From Haematobacter genomosp. 1 (lineage in GTDB: Bacteria; Pseudomonadota; Alphaproteobacteria; Rhodobacterales; Rhodobacteraceae), in contig NZ_NIPW01000040.1 in assembly GCF_002196855.1 (NCBI RefSeq), positions 1 to 59,213 of the forward strand: 59,213 nucleotides of DNA. Reading direction: 5' to 3'. The first letter of the stretch is position 1. Each line of letters opens with the position of its first letter. A program made the position numbers and the translations under genes. The notes under the pieces are model-generated. The model had not been told where the DNA came from. It searched no databases and saw only the letters and a program-made list of their open reading frames with translations. This document shows, piece by piece, positions 1-8,284 of this stretch.

Positions 1-2073
1 TGGCTGGGTGTCAGTTCACCCGGAGATTACGCCGCCTTCAAATTTCCACCACTTCCGAGACACGACCCGAACAGCGTGGGGCACGCGCTCTACTTCCGCG
101 ACGTGGCGGGCGCCACGATCACCGGCAACCATGTCTCGGAAGGCAAATACACCCTCAACCTCTTCTCCGTGTCGGACTTCACCATCACGGACAATGTCTT
201 TGAACGCGCGGGCGCCGACCTGATCCAGATCAGCCGCAACAGCTACAACGGCCTGATCGAGAACAACGTCCTGTGGGATACCGTGGCGGCCACGCCCGAC
301 ATCCACCCCGACCTCATCCAGATCTACGGCTATGACGGCATGACCCCGCATGACATCATCATCCGGGGCAACTACCTTTACGACGATCCGGCGACCGGCC
401 TGATCATCGCGCAGGGCATCTTCCTGTCCGGCCCGCAGGAGACCGGGTTCCGCAACATCCTGATCGAGGACAACCTCGTCTCCGTCCGCAGCCCGAACAC
501 GATCTATATCGACGGCGGGCAGGAGAACGTCTTCATTCTGAACAACTCCCTCATCGCCGGGCCGGAGGTCTTCAAGGGCGGCGTGATCCGCCTGACCCTC
601 AAGAATGGCTTCGACAATTCCGGTGTGACGGTGGAGGGCAACCTCGCCAGTTCCATCCTGGACGAAACCAAATCCTCCACCATCGGGGAGAACTATCTCT
701 ACAAGGGCTACAAGGCCGCCGCGGAGCTTTTTCAGGGGGCGGGCGGCGACTGGCGGGATTTCCTTCTGCGCGATCCCGACGGGCCCGCCGCCGGTTTCGG
801 TGCGCTCGACAAGCTGGCGGAACTTCTGGCCGGGGAAGGGATCACGTCCCCGCCCTGGGACCTTCCGGGGGACCTTCCGGGGGAGCTGCTGGCAGCCCTC
901 CGGCTTGCGGGGCTGCGCGATCTCGACCTGTCGGGCAACCTCGTGCTGCCGGAGAAGCTGGCCCAGCGGCTGGACCCGGTCACGGCCATTGCGCATGACC
1001 CCGCCCTCGCCCTGCCAGAGGCGACCATCGCCTTCGGCTTCAGCGCCGACCGCGTCGACGGCAACCGCGCGCTCTTCTCCAAGGATGCCGAAGGCACCGG
1101 CCACGGCCTTGGCGCCTGGATCAGCGGCGGCACCCTGCACATCGCCTTCGAGGATGGCCGCACCACCGCCATGATCCGACACGAGGGCATAGAGGCCGGG
1201 ACCGGCCACGCCCTGCAGATCGCCTTCGGCGGCGGCATCGGGCAGGTCTGGCTCGACAATGCGCTCATCGGTCAGGTGCAGACCGGCATCGACTGGCAGC
1301 ACAACTCCGAGGCCCTGATCGTCGGGGCCGACAATTCCCGCAGCACCGCCGGAACCCAGGATGCGCTGCGATGGGCCTTCGACGGCGCGATCTCCGACTT
1401 CGCCGTCTATGACCGCGGCCTCTCCCCCGCAGAACTCGCCGATGTGCTGGGCGCAGAAATCCCCGTCTCCCCCGGCTCCGGCGCCGGCCCCGCCCTCCGG
1501 CTTGCGGGGCTGCGCGATCTCGATCTGTCGGGCAACCTCGTGCTGCCGGAGAAGCTGGCCCAGCGGCTGGACCCGGTCACGGCCATTGCGCATGACCCCG
1601 CCCTCGCCCTGCCAGAGGCGACCATCGCCTTCGGCTTCAGCGCCGACCGCGTCGACGGCAATCGCGCGCTCTTCTCCAAGGATGCCGAAGGCACCGGCCA
1701 CGGCCTTGGCGCCTGGATCAGCGGCGGCACCCTGCACATCGCCTTCGAGGATGGCCGCACCACCGCCATGATCCGCCACGAAGGCATAGAGGCCGGAACC
1801 GGCCACGCCCTGCAGATCGCCTTCGGCGGCGGCATCGGGCAGGTCTGGCTCGACAATGCGCTCATCGGTCAGGTGCAGACCGGCATCGACTGGCAGCAGA
1901 ACTCCGAGGCCCTGATCGTCGGGGCCGACAATTCCCGCAGCACCGCCGGAACTCAGGATGCGCTGCGATGGGCCTTCGACGGCGCGATCTCCGGCTTCGC
2001 CGTCTATGACCGCGGCCTTTCTCCCGCAGAACTCGCCGATGTGCTGGGCGCGGAGGCGCATCTGCTGCTCTGA
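1..2073 (+). CDS. Beta-helix plus tandem LamG-like secreted protein, 5' partial
   Basis: The reading frame is open to base 1, so the N-terminus lies outside the window; 690 residues are visible. Residues about 1-275 show the Asn-rich ladder of a right-handed parallel beta-helix (repeated ITGN, IRGN, IEDN turns), as in polysaccharide lyases and C5-epimerases. After a short linker come two nearly identical LamG/concanavalin-like domains (about 300-487 and 498-685). The paralog at 8285-10498 has the same order and shares DLIQ and TPHDI..RGN segments. The paralog has no classical signal peptide, and both proteins end in a short hydrophobic tail (HLLL here, LILV there), which might fit type I secretion; that is inference. 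The likely role is binding or remodelling an extracellular polysaccharide. Substrate and catalysis are not evident. The SGNH gene follows after 96 bp. Confidence 0.8.
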   Translation, partial: WLGVSSPGDYAAFKFPPLPRHDPNSVGHALYFRDVAGATITGNHVSEGKYTLNLFSVSDFTITDNVFERAGADLIQISRNSYNGLIENNVLWDTVAATPDIHPDLIQIYGYDGMTPHDIIIRGNYLYDDPATGLIIAQGIFLSGPQETGFRNILIEDNLVSVRSPNTIYIDGGQENVFILNNSLIAGPEVFKGGVIRLTLKNGFDNSGVTVEGNLASSILDETKSSTIGENYLYKGYKAAAELFQGAGGDWRDFLLRDPDGPAAGFGALDKLAELLAGEGITSPPWDLPGDLPGELLAALRLAGLRDLDLSGNLVLPEKLAQRLDPVTAIAHDPALALPEATIAFGFSADRVDGNRALFSKDAEGTGHGLGAWISGGTLHIAFEDGRTTAMIRHEGIEAGTGHALQIAFGGGIGQVWLDNALIGQVQTGIDWQHNSEALIVGADNSRSTAGTQDALRWAFDGAISDFAVYDRGLSPAELADVLGAEIPVSPGSGAGPALRLAGLRDLDLSGNLVLPEKLAQRLDPVTAIAHDPALALPEATIAFGFSADRVDGNRALFSKDAEGTGHGLGAWISGGTLHIAFEDGRTTAMIRHEGIEAGTGHALQIAFGGGIGQVWLDNALIGQVQTGIDWQQNSEALIVGADNSRSTAGTQDALRWAFDGAISGFAVYDRGLSPAELADVLGAEAHLLL
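895..2056 (+). repeat. Tandem duplication of a LamG-domain coding unit (period 597 bp)
   Basis: Units at about 895-1459 and 1492-2056 are offset by exactly 597 bp (199 codons). They differ only at scattered positions (for example ctcgac/ctcgat, cgacac/cgccac, cacaac/cagaac). The near-identity of DNA, including synonymous sites, implies a recent duplication or ongoing gene conversion. The repeat keeps the frame, so unit loss or gain would change the number of LamG domains without breaking the gene. Confidence 0.95.
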
Positions 2074-2169
2074 CGTCGCACGATCTCGCGATAGGCGAAA
2101 CACTCATCCTCATTCGCCTTGAAAGCGAGTGAGGCTGCGTCATAAAGGCCGGGAAAGGAGCCTGTTTTC

Positions 2170-4659
2170 ATGACACCCTCCGCCTTCATGACGCCTTCCG
2201 CCTTTCTGCGCCGCTTCCGCCGGTGTCTTGCACTCGCGCTGCTCATGGGCCTTGCCGGGGGGGCTTCGCTCTCCGCCGCCTCCCCCTATCCGCCGGTTCC
2301 GGCCGTCGATCCCGGCGCTCCCGGCGGATCGGTCCGCTTCCCGGAAGGAAACTGGACATCCGACCGGGCGGGGCGCGGCCTGCTGCTTCAGCCCGGGCAG
2401 GGCATCGCCCTGGCCGGATCGGGGCGTCCGCAGGCGATCTTCGCCCTTCTGCGCCTGCCGCTCGACAAGCGCGACGGACGGCTGACGAAGGGGATCATGG
2501 GCCATGCGGGCAAGGGCGGGAACCGGTTCCGGCTGGGCCTGGGCAATCCCGGACATTCCGTCCCCGAACTCCGCAACCGTTTCACCGCCTCCCAGATGGG
2601 AGGGCGGGGCAGCGCCGTGGACCTGGCAAGCGCCCTCTGGGACGAGGAGGCGGCCCTTGTCGTCTTCTGGCACGACGGGGCGGGCACATGGCAGATCGAC
2701 TGGTATTCCCCCCGGACCGGCGACCGCCATCCCGGGCCACCCCTCACGGATACCGGGGTCACGGACAGCGGGGAGATCGCGCCTTTCAACATCGGCGGCT
2801 GGGGCAGCCTCACCGCTTTCGGGGGGCCGGCCAATCCGGGGCGTGACCCTTTGTGGGACGGGGAAATCGGCGCCGTCGGTATCGTCACCGGGCCGCTTCC
2901 CCCCCCGGAGGACTGGTCGCGCATCGCCCGCGGCGCGCCGTTCCGGGCCGTGCTGCCCGCCGCGGACCTCACCTTCCTGCGGGAATTCGACGGAACACCC
3001 GGCAGCCTCTCCCCCGCTCCGGGAGAGGGCACGGCGCCCACCGCCAGCGTGGCGGAAACCGCCGCCGCTCCCGAAGGGACGACTCCCGGCTCGACCCTCC
3101 GCCGCCAGTCGGAGACGGAATATGTCACCCTTGAGCAGAAATCGGCGGGGATGGTCTTCGGCCTGCACCGGGGAGAGCGCGCGAGAGACGTGCCCTTCTC
3201 GGGCGAGGCCTCCGGCCCGGTGGAGCTTCGCGTCATCGAGGCGGCCACGGGCAAGGTGGTGCAGGACTGGACCCCGATGGGACCGCTGCAGGGCAACCGC
3301 TGGTCGGGGAGCCTGCCGCTTCCCGAAAGCGAGGCCGGCTGGCTCTTTGCCGATGCGCGGCTGGCGGAAGCGCCCGGGGTGATCGCCCATGCACGCAGCG
3401 AATTCGGCGTGGGCTACAAGTTCCTCGTCATGGGACAGAGCCAGACGTCCTATCCGCTCGACAACACGACCCGGCGGCTCACCCCCGACGCGCCCATGTC
3501 AGGCTCCGTGGCCCGGCTCCTTGCGCTGGGAGCGCGGGAGGAGCTGGGCGATGCGGCGCGCCGGCCCGTCATGGGCCGGATCGGGGCCGGCCCGCAGGCG
3601 GGGGGCGACGGGGTCGTCGCCTTCCTGAACCAGTTCCGCCGCCTGAAACCCGGCACCCCTTTCATGCTGATCGACGAGGCCGTGGGCGGCACCTCCATGG
3701 CACGGCTGCTCGGAGGGGAAACCACCCGGGCCGACCGGCAATGGGCCGACATCACCGACAAGCTGGATCTCTGGGGACGGGATGTGACGGCGGTGCTGTG
3801 GAACTGGCTGATGAACGAGGGCGCGATGAACGGCAAGAACGTGGCGCCGCTCATGTCGGCGATGTTCCTGCCCGGTCACGCAGGCGACATGGCCCATTCG
3901 CTGACGGCCGAGCTGGAGCCGGGCTGGACGCTCGGCGTGCTGGCCAGCGACCGGGAAAGCCGCGTCAACGGGCGGGAGGGGATGCGCGCGGCCCGCGCGG
4001 CCTTTGCCCAGCAGCATGGCTTCACGCTGGGGCCGGTCGTTTCGGACTACCGGATCGGCGACAGCGGCGGGGCGCATCCTCCGGCGCAGTTCGACACTCC
4101 CGAACAGGGCCGTTACGGCCCGCCGGAGACATTCGACCATGGCAGCGCCCGCTTCATGCAGCGGCTGGCGGTGATGGCGCTCCAGACGATTGGCGAGATC
4201 CCGGATACCGCCGTGCACCCCCATTACGCCAATGCCCGCCTGACCAGGGACCGGAGACATATCCTCATCGATGTGGTGGCGGTGAACGGGGGCCGGATCT
4301 ACAGCCCCGCGCCTACTGCGCTCCGCTCCTGGTATGTGAAGGAGCCAGGGAAGGACGCGGCCTTCGTTCCCACCATCGCGCTGGGGGCGATCGCCGAACT
4401 CGACACCTCCGTCACCCCCCCGCAGGTCAGGATCACACGGGCCACCGGGCTCTGGCCCGTCGGCACGCTCGTCCGCCGCATGGACGACGGCGAGAAGCGC
4501 CCCGACAAGGATGGCGCGGCCGAAGATGCGATCCACGCAGGCGGCATCTATGAAAGCTGGTCACAGGATCCGTTCGGCTTCGGATTTCCCGTGGTCGGCA
4601 TGAAGGACGGCAAGGGCCGCTGGCGTCCGCTGTTCGAGATGCGTCTCGCAGCCCCCTGA
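2170..4659 (+). CDS. Secreted SGNH / sialate O-acetylesterase-like protein, paralog 1
   Basis: 829 residues. The start is supported by AAGGAG 9 bases upstream of 2170. The N-terminus repeats MTPSAF twice (an 18-bp duplication gives a second in-frame ATG at 2188), then has a basic and hydrophobic signal peptide (RRFRRCLALALLMG). Residues about 45-270 look like a LamG/concanavalin-like binding domain. From about residue 410 a carbohydrate-esterase-like region has FLVMGQSQ, with Ser424 as the likely nucleophile of a GQS-type SGNH motif. It continues with EAVGGTSM and VLWNWLMNEGAMNG, resembling the sialate O-acetylesterase (SASA) layout. Paralogs lie at 11111-13612 and 47695-49329. The likely role is removal of acyl groups from, or binding to, an exported polysaccharide. 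Family membership is inferred from motifs. Confidence 0.75.
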   Translation: MTPSAFMTPSAFLRRFRRCLALALLMGLAGGASLSAASPYPPVPAVDPGAPGGSVRFPEGNWTSDRAGRGLLLQPGQGIALAGSGRPQAIFALLRLPLDKRDGRLTKGIMGHAGKGGNRFRLGLGNPGHSVPELRNRFTASQMGGRGSAVDLASALWDEEAALVVFWHDGAGTWQIDWYSPRTGDRHPGPPLTDTGVTDSGEIAPFNIGGWGSLTAFGGPANPGRDPLWDGEIGAVGIVTGPLPPPEDWSRIARGAPFRAVLPAADLTFLREFDGTPGSLSPAPGEGTAPTASVAETAAAPEGTTPGSTLRRQSETEYVTLEQKSAGMVFGLHRGERARDVPFSGEASGPVELRVIEAATGKVVQDWTPMGPLQGNRWSGSLPLPESEAGWLFADARLAEAPGVIAHARSEFGVGYKFLVMGQSQTSYPLDNTTRRLTPDAPMSGSVARLLALGAREELGDAARRPVMGRIGAGPQAGGDGVVAFLNQFRRLKPGTPFMLIDEAVGGTSMARLLGGETTRADRQWADITDKLDLWGRDVTAVLWNWLMNEGAMNGKNVAPLMSAMFLPGHAGDMAHSLTAELEPGWTLGVLASDRESRVNGREGMRAARAAFAQQHGFTLGPVVSDYRIGDSGGAHPPAQFDTPEQGRYGPPETFDHGSARFMQRLAVMALQTIGEIPDTAVHPHYANARLTRDRRHILIDVVAVNGGRIYSPAPTALRSWYVKEPGKDAAFVPTIALGAIAELDTSVTPPQVRITRATGLWPVGTLVRRMDDGEKRPDKDGAAEDAIHAGGIYESWSQDPFGFGFPVVGMKDGKGRWRPLFEMRLAAP

Positions 4660-4940
4660 TGCCAGCCGGGGCGCTGACGCAATCTCCGACGCATCCGGGC
4701 TCCGGCGAACCAGGCTCTGACGCATCCCGGGCCGGAGGCTCCGGCGACAGGCCCGTGGCGTTGTGCCGGTCGCCCAAGGGCCGATCACGGTGCAGAACCG
4801 CCGCCTGCCTCAGGCAGCGCAGGCATCCCCCGGCACGCTTCCCCGGTGCGCTTCCGGGGCATGTTTCTCATGGCCGCGTCGCAGCAGGGAGGAGGCCAGC
4901 ACAGTCGGGGGCCGTCCGCTTATCGGCGCCCCCTGCCGGT
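4660..4940. other. Intergenic, no gene seen
   Basis: This lies between the convergent SGNH gene (+) and manC (-). It contains an imperfect direct repeat built on GACGCATCC..GG and GGCTCCGGCG (about 4687-4752). I saw no convincing terminator with a T tract. Confidence 0.4.
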
Positions 4941-6368
4941 TCAGCCCTTGGCGCCCTGACCGCGGGCATAGACATCGTCGTAGCGGATGATGTCGTCCTC
5001 GCCGAGATAGGAGCCGGTCTGCACCTCGATCAGTACCATCGGCACCTTGCCGGGGTTCTCCATCCGGTGCACTGCGCCCAGCGGGATGTAGACCGACTGG
5101 TTCTCCGTCACCAGCTTCACCTCGTTGTCGACCGTCACCTGTGCCGTGCCGGAGACGACGATCCAGTGTTCGGAGCGGTGGAAATGGCTCTGCAGCGAAA
5201 GCGCCGCGCCGGGATGGACCACGATCCGCTTCACCTGGAAGCGGTCGCCCAGAACCAGCGTCTCGAACCAGCCCCAGGGGCGGTGGTCGCGCGGGAAGCT
5301 CTCGGCCTGCTTGGCGCCCTTTTTCTTCAGCGCGGCCACGGCCTGCTTGACCTCCTGCGCGCGGGAGCGGTCGGCGACCAGCACCGCGTCCTGCATGGAG
5401 ACGACGATCGTGTCCTTGAGCCCGATGCCCACCAGTTCGAGCCCCTGCGTCTCGGACCGCAGCAGCGTGTTCTCGCAGTCGATGGCGAGCGCGTCGCCCC
5501 CGGTAGCGACGCCCGCCGCATCCGGCCCCATCTCGCGCCAGACCGCGTCCCAGCCGCCCAGATCCGACCAGCCGGCCGCAAAGGGCACCACGGTCAGGTT
5601 CTGCGCCTTCTCCATCACCGCATAGTCGATGGAGATGTCGGGCGCGTCGCCGAAATCTTCCGGTCCCAGCCGCAGGAAGGCAAGGTCGGTCTTCGCGCCC
5701 TCAAGTGCCGCGCGCACCGGGGCGAGCACGGCGGGGGCATGGGCCTCGAAAGCCGCGATCAGCGTGGCGGGGGTGAACAGGAAGATGCCCGCGTTCCACA
5801 GGAAGTTGCCCGCGGCCAGCATTTCCTCTGCCCGTTCGCGGCCCGGCTTCTCGACGAAGCGGGAGAGCGCCACGGGCGCCTCGGCTGAACTTTCGGCCAG
5901 TTCGAGCCAGCCGTAACCCGTCTCGGCATGGGTGGGCCGGATCCCAAAGGTGACGAGCTGCCCCGCCCGCGCCGGCTCCATCCCGCGGGCCACGGCGGCG
6001 GTGAAGGCCTTCGCATCCGGGATCACATGGTCCGAGGGGGCCACCAGCATCGGCTGATCGGGGTCGGTTCTGGCCAGCCAGAGCGCGGCGGCCAGAATGG
6101 CGGGGGCGGTGTTGCGCGCCGCCGGTTCGATCAGGATGGCGCGCGGCTTCACGCCGATCGCATCCATCTGCTCGGTGACGATGAAGCGGAAGTCGGATCC
6201 CGTGACCACCACGGGGGGCGTGAACTCCGTTCCCGAAAGACGGGTCACCGAAGCCTGAAAGAGCGATGTCTCCCCGATCAGGGGGGCGAACTGCTTGGGG
6301 AACGACTTGCGCGACAAGGGCCACAGACGCGTGCCGGAACCACCACAGAGCAGGACGGGAGTGATCAT
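4941..6368 (-). CDS. manC: Mannose-1-phosphate guanylyltransferase / mannose-6-phosphate isomerase
   Basis: 475 residues of the bifunctional type II PMI-GMP family (ManC/CpsB/XanB/AlgA). It makes GDP-mannose from mannose-1-phosphate and GTP, and the C-terminal cupin may interconvert fructose-6-P and mannose-6-P. The N-terminal nucleotidyltransferase begins MITPVLLCGG with GGSGTRLWP at residues 9-17 and KSFPKQF at 21-27; FVEKP is also present. The C-terminal cupin carries the metal-site pattern QSHFHRSEHW and IPLGAVHR. The start at 6368 matches family N-termini and has AAGGG 8 bases upstream; the longer open frame to 6455 is unlikely to be translated. It supplies an activated sugar for the polysaccharide made by the surrounding genes. 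Phosphomannomutase is not in the window. Confidence 0.95.
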   Translation of the reverse strand: MITPVLLCGGSGTRLWPLSRKSFPKQFAPLIGETSLFQASVTRLSGTEFTPPVVVTGSDFRFIVTEQMDAIGVKPRAILIEPAARNTAPAILAAALWLARTDPDQPMLVAPSDHVIPDAKAFTAAVARGMEPARAGQLVTFGIRPTHAETGYGWLELAESSAEAPVALSRFVEKPGRERAEEMLAAGNFLWNAGIFLFTPATLIAAFEAHAPAVLAPVRAALEGAKTDLAFLRLGPEDFGDAPDISIDYAVMEKAQNLTVVPFAAGWSDLGGWDAVWREMGPDAAGVATGGDALAIDCENTLLRSETQGLELVGIGLKDTIVVSMQDAVLVADRSRAQEVKQAVAALKKKGAKQAESFPRDHRPWGWFETLVLGDRFQVKRIVVHPGAALSLQSHFHRSEHWIVVSGTAQVTVDNEVKLVTENQSVYIPLGAVHRMENPGKVPMVLIEVQTGSYLGEDDIIRYDDVYARGQGAKG

Positions 6369-6662
6369 GCAGAAACCCTTGATCGGAATGAGGCCAGCCG
6401 GAAAGGCAAGCGGCAGGAAGAGGGGCCGGGCCGGAATACGACTTGGCCAGGTCATTGCGTCCTAGCGGTCAGTATTGCGAGGGGCCGGCTTTTCGAGGCG
6501 AAGGTCGCACAGTCATGCGGTAGCGCGGCCATAATGGCAAGGCGGGGGAAAGCGTCCAGCAGACCCTGTGATGACGGGCCCCCGAAGGCATGCTGGCCCG
6601 CGTCACACAACCCCGCGCCACGCCCCTTGAAGGACGCCCCCTGAAGCACACCGACCCGTAAG

Positions 6663-7397
6663 TCACGCAGGCGGCCTGACGGCGGCGATCCGGCGCTGAC
6701 CCACGACCTTGGCCGGCGCACCGACCGCAATGGCCCAGTCGGGGATGTCGCCGGTGACAACGGAACCTGCCCCCACCACCGCACCCTTGCCGATCCGGGC
6801 GCCCGGCAGGATGATCGCATAGGCGCCGATCCAGGCATCATCGCCTATGAAAATCTCCTTTTCGTCCATGGCATTGGACCGCACGGGCTGGCCATCGTTG
6901 AAACGGTAGTTCGCGGCCGTCAGCATGACCCGCGGGCCGAAGGTCACGTCGTCTCCGATGACCACACGCCCCTTCTCCGAGGGGCCGGCCCAGAGAAAGG
7001 TGCCGGAGCCGAGATGCAGCACCTTTCCGGCGGTGATGTTCTCGGGATTGGCAATGGAGGCGTTCGGCGCGATCTCGGGACGCGGGCCGATCCGCCCCCG
7101 CAGGGTCCGCATGGGCGTGACATGGGTGTAGTTGTAGTAATTGACCACCTTCAGCATATGCACCCAGGCGCGCGGATCGAAGGTGCTCAGGATGAGGCGC
7201 AGAAGGCGCTTCGGTTTCGAGGTGCGCTTCTTGTGGGCACCCTGGGAAGAAGAGGAGCTGTTGTCTGCCGGCACTGGGTCGGTTCCTTCATCCTGCCGGT
7301 CTGGATGTCCGGCCTCTTTCTGAATATCAGGCTGCCGCACAAGATCAATCGCCACAACTACAGGTGGCGGATACAGGCTGTCCCGACAACACCCCAT
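6663..7397 (-). CDS. WcaF/MaT-like hexapeptide-repeat acyltransferase
   Basis: Up to 244 residues. The C-terminal two thirds is a left-handed beta-helix with hexapeptide repeats (IGDDVTFGP, IGDDAWIGAYAII, IGKGAVVGAGSVV), ending with the family signature VGAPAKVV. Such enzymes transfer acetyl groups from acetyl-CoA to sugars, in colanic-acid-type polysaccharides for example. The position that in many relatives holds the catalytic His reads TAANYRFND, so the His appears replaced by Ala. The first ~70 residues are Ser/Lys-rich and unlike the family; the true start is uncertain and could lie inside. It is co-directional with manC, 294 bp upstream of it. It is probably a sugar O-acetyltransferase, but activity is questionable given the missing His. 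Confidence 0.75.
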   Translation of the reverse strand: MGCCRDSLYPPPVVVAIDLVRQPDIQKEAGHPDRQDEGTDPVPADNSSSSSQGAHKKRTSKPKRLLRLILSTFDPRAWVHMLKVVNYYNYTHVTPMRTLRGRIGPRPEIAPNASIANPENITAGKVLHLGSGTFLWAGPSEKGRVVIGDDVTFGPRVMLTAANYRFNDGQPVRSNAMDEKEIFIGDDAWIGAYAIILPGARIGKGAVVGAGSVVTGDIPDWAIAVGAPAKVVGQRRIAAVRPPA

Positions 7398-7850
7398 GGG
7401 AAAAGCGCCGCCTTCTTCGGCAGTTCACGGCCATGCCTGCCCTGCAGCGTGGCTTCGACCGGCGATTTCCAGGCCGCGCGAATGAGGCCGGCCTATCCCA
7501 CCCCGGATCCTTCTTTGGCAGGTGCGGTCAGGTATTGCCTGCTGGCGCAAAAGGCGCTCTCATGATAGATAGAAGCCGGGCCTGTCCCCCGACCTGCCCG
7601 ACAGCCGTCCGGCGGTTTTCGGGCGGGACTGGACCGGACTGGGCCGGACTCCTCAGGACCGCAAGGATGGCGTGCAGGACGTGAAATTCAGCGGAAACAG
7701 AGCGGTATCCGCGCAGCACGACAGAGGCTCCGGCCCCCGCAGGGGCCGAGGTCAGGCACGAACGATGGCGCGGACGGGCGCCCCTCACGGGGCACCGGTA
7801 TTACGGCAACCGGGGCTTCGGGAAGCTGTCTTGGCAAAGGTGATCGGAAA
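7398..7850. other. Divergent intergenic region, short GGACT-type repeats
   Basis: This separates the acyltransferase (-) from the small membrane ORF (+). A GGACT motif recurs every 10 bases near 7627-7653. Nothing else could be identified. Confidence 0.35.
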
Positions 7851-8078
7851 ATGATGGCGGTCGTTTCACTTCTGCTTGCAGGGCTTGTGATTGTGTTCAT
7901 CACCTCGCTCACCAAATTCGAGCGACAGGACAAGATAGCCACCATCTGGCTGCTCATCGCCTTTGTCATAGGGGGCCTCATGATGGGCCCGGACGCCAGT
8001 GCATATCGGCCTGAGAATTCGGTCTGTGGACGGGGCTGTCCGCCCGAATTGCGGGGCAGGATACTGATCGATCTCTGA
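7851..8078 (+). CDS. Small membrane protein, unknown
   Basis: 75 residues. AAAGGTGA lies 7 bases before the ATG at 7851, with a second ATG at 7854. The N-terminal half has two hydrophobic stretches (VSLLLAGLVIVFITSL and IATIWLLIAFVIGGL) separated by a charged loop (KFERQDK), fitting a two-helix inner-membrane protein. The Cys-containing tail is polar. No family is recognised. It stands alone between convergent and divergent polysaccharide genes. Hydrophobicity and the RBS are the only support, so a chance frame is possible. Confidence 0.4.
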   Translation: MMAVVSLLLAGLVIVFITSLTKFERQDKIATIWLLIAFVIGGLMMGPDASAYRPENSVCGRGCPPELRGRILIDL

Positions 8079-8284
8079 CGCCTATCGTTCCGATACTGTC
8101 AGGACCGGGTTCTGCCGCTTTAAAACCGCAGACCCGTCAAACCCGCCGGCCTTATCTGCCGGAAGGAATGCGAATATATCACTTGCGGCAACCGCATCGG
8201 CCCCATTCCCCTGGGAACAGGCATTGCTTGGTTCGTCCCCTGAAATGATCCCCCAGAATACCGCTGCATCATGGGGGAACCGCT

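Noticed and set aside
16-2103. Long antisense frame (about 695 codons) opposite the beta-helix/LamG gene
   Set aside because: It mirrors the LamG duplication only because the DNA is repeated, has no RBS and no family pattern; high GC makes such antisense frames common.
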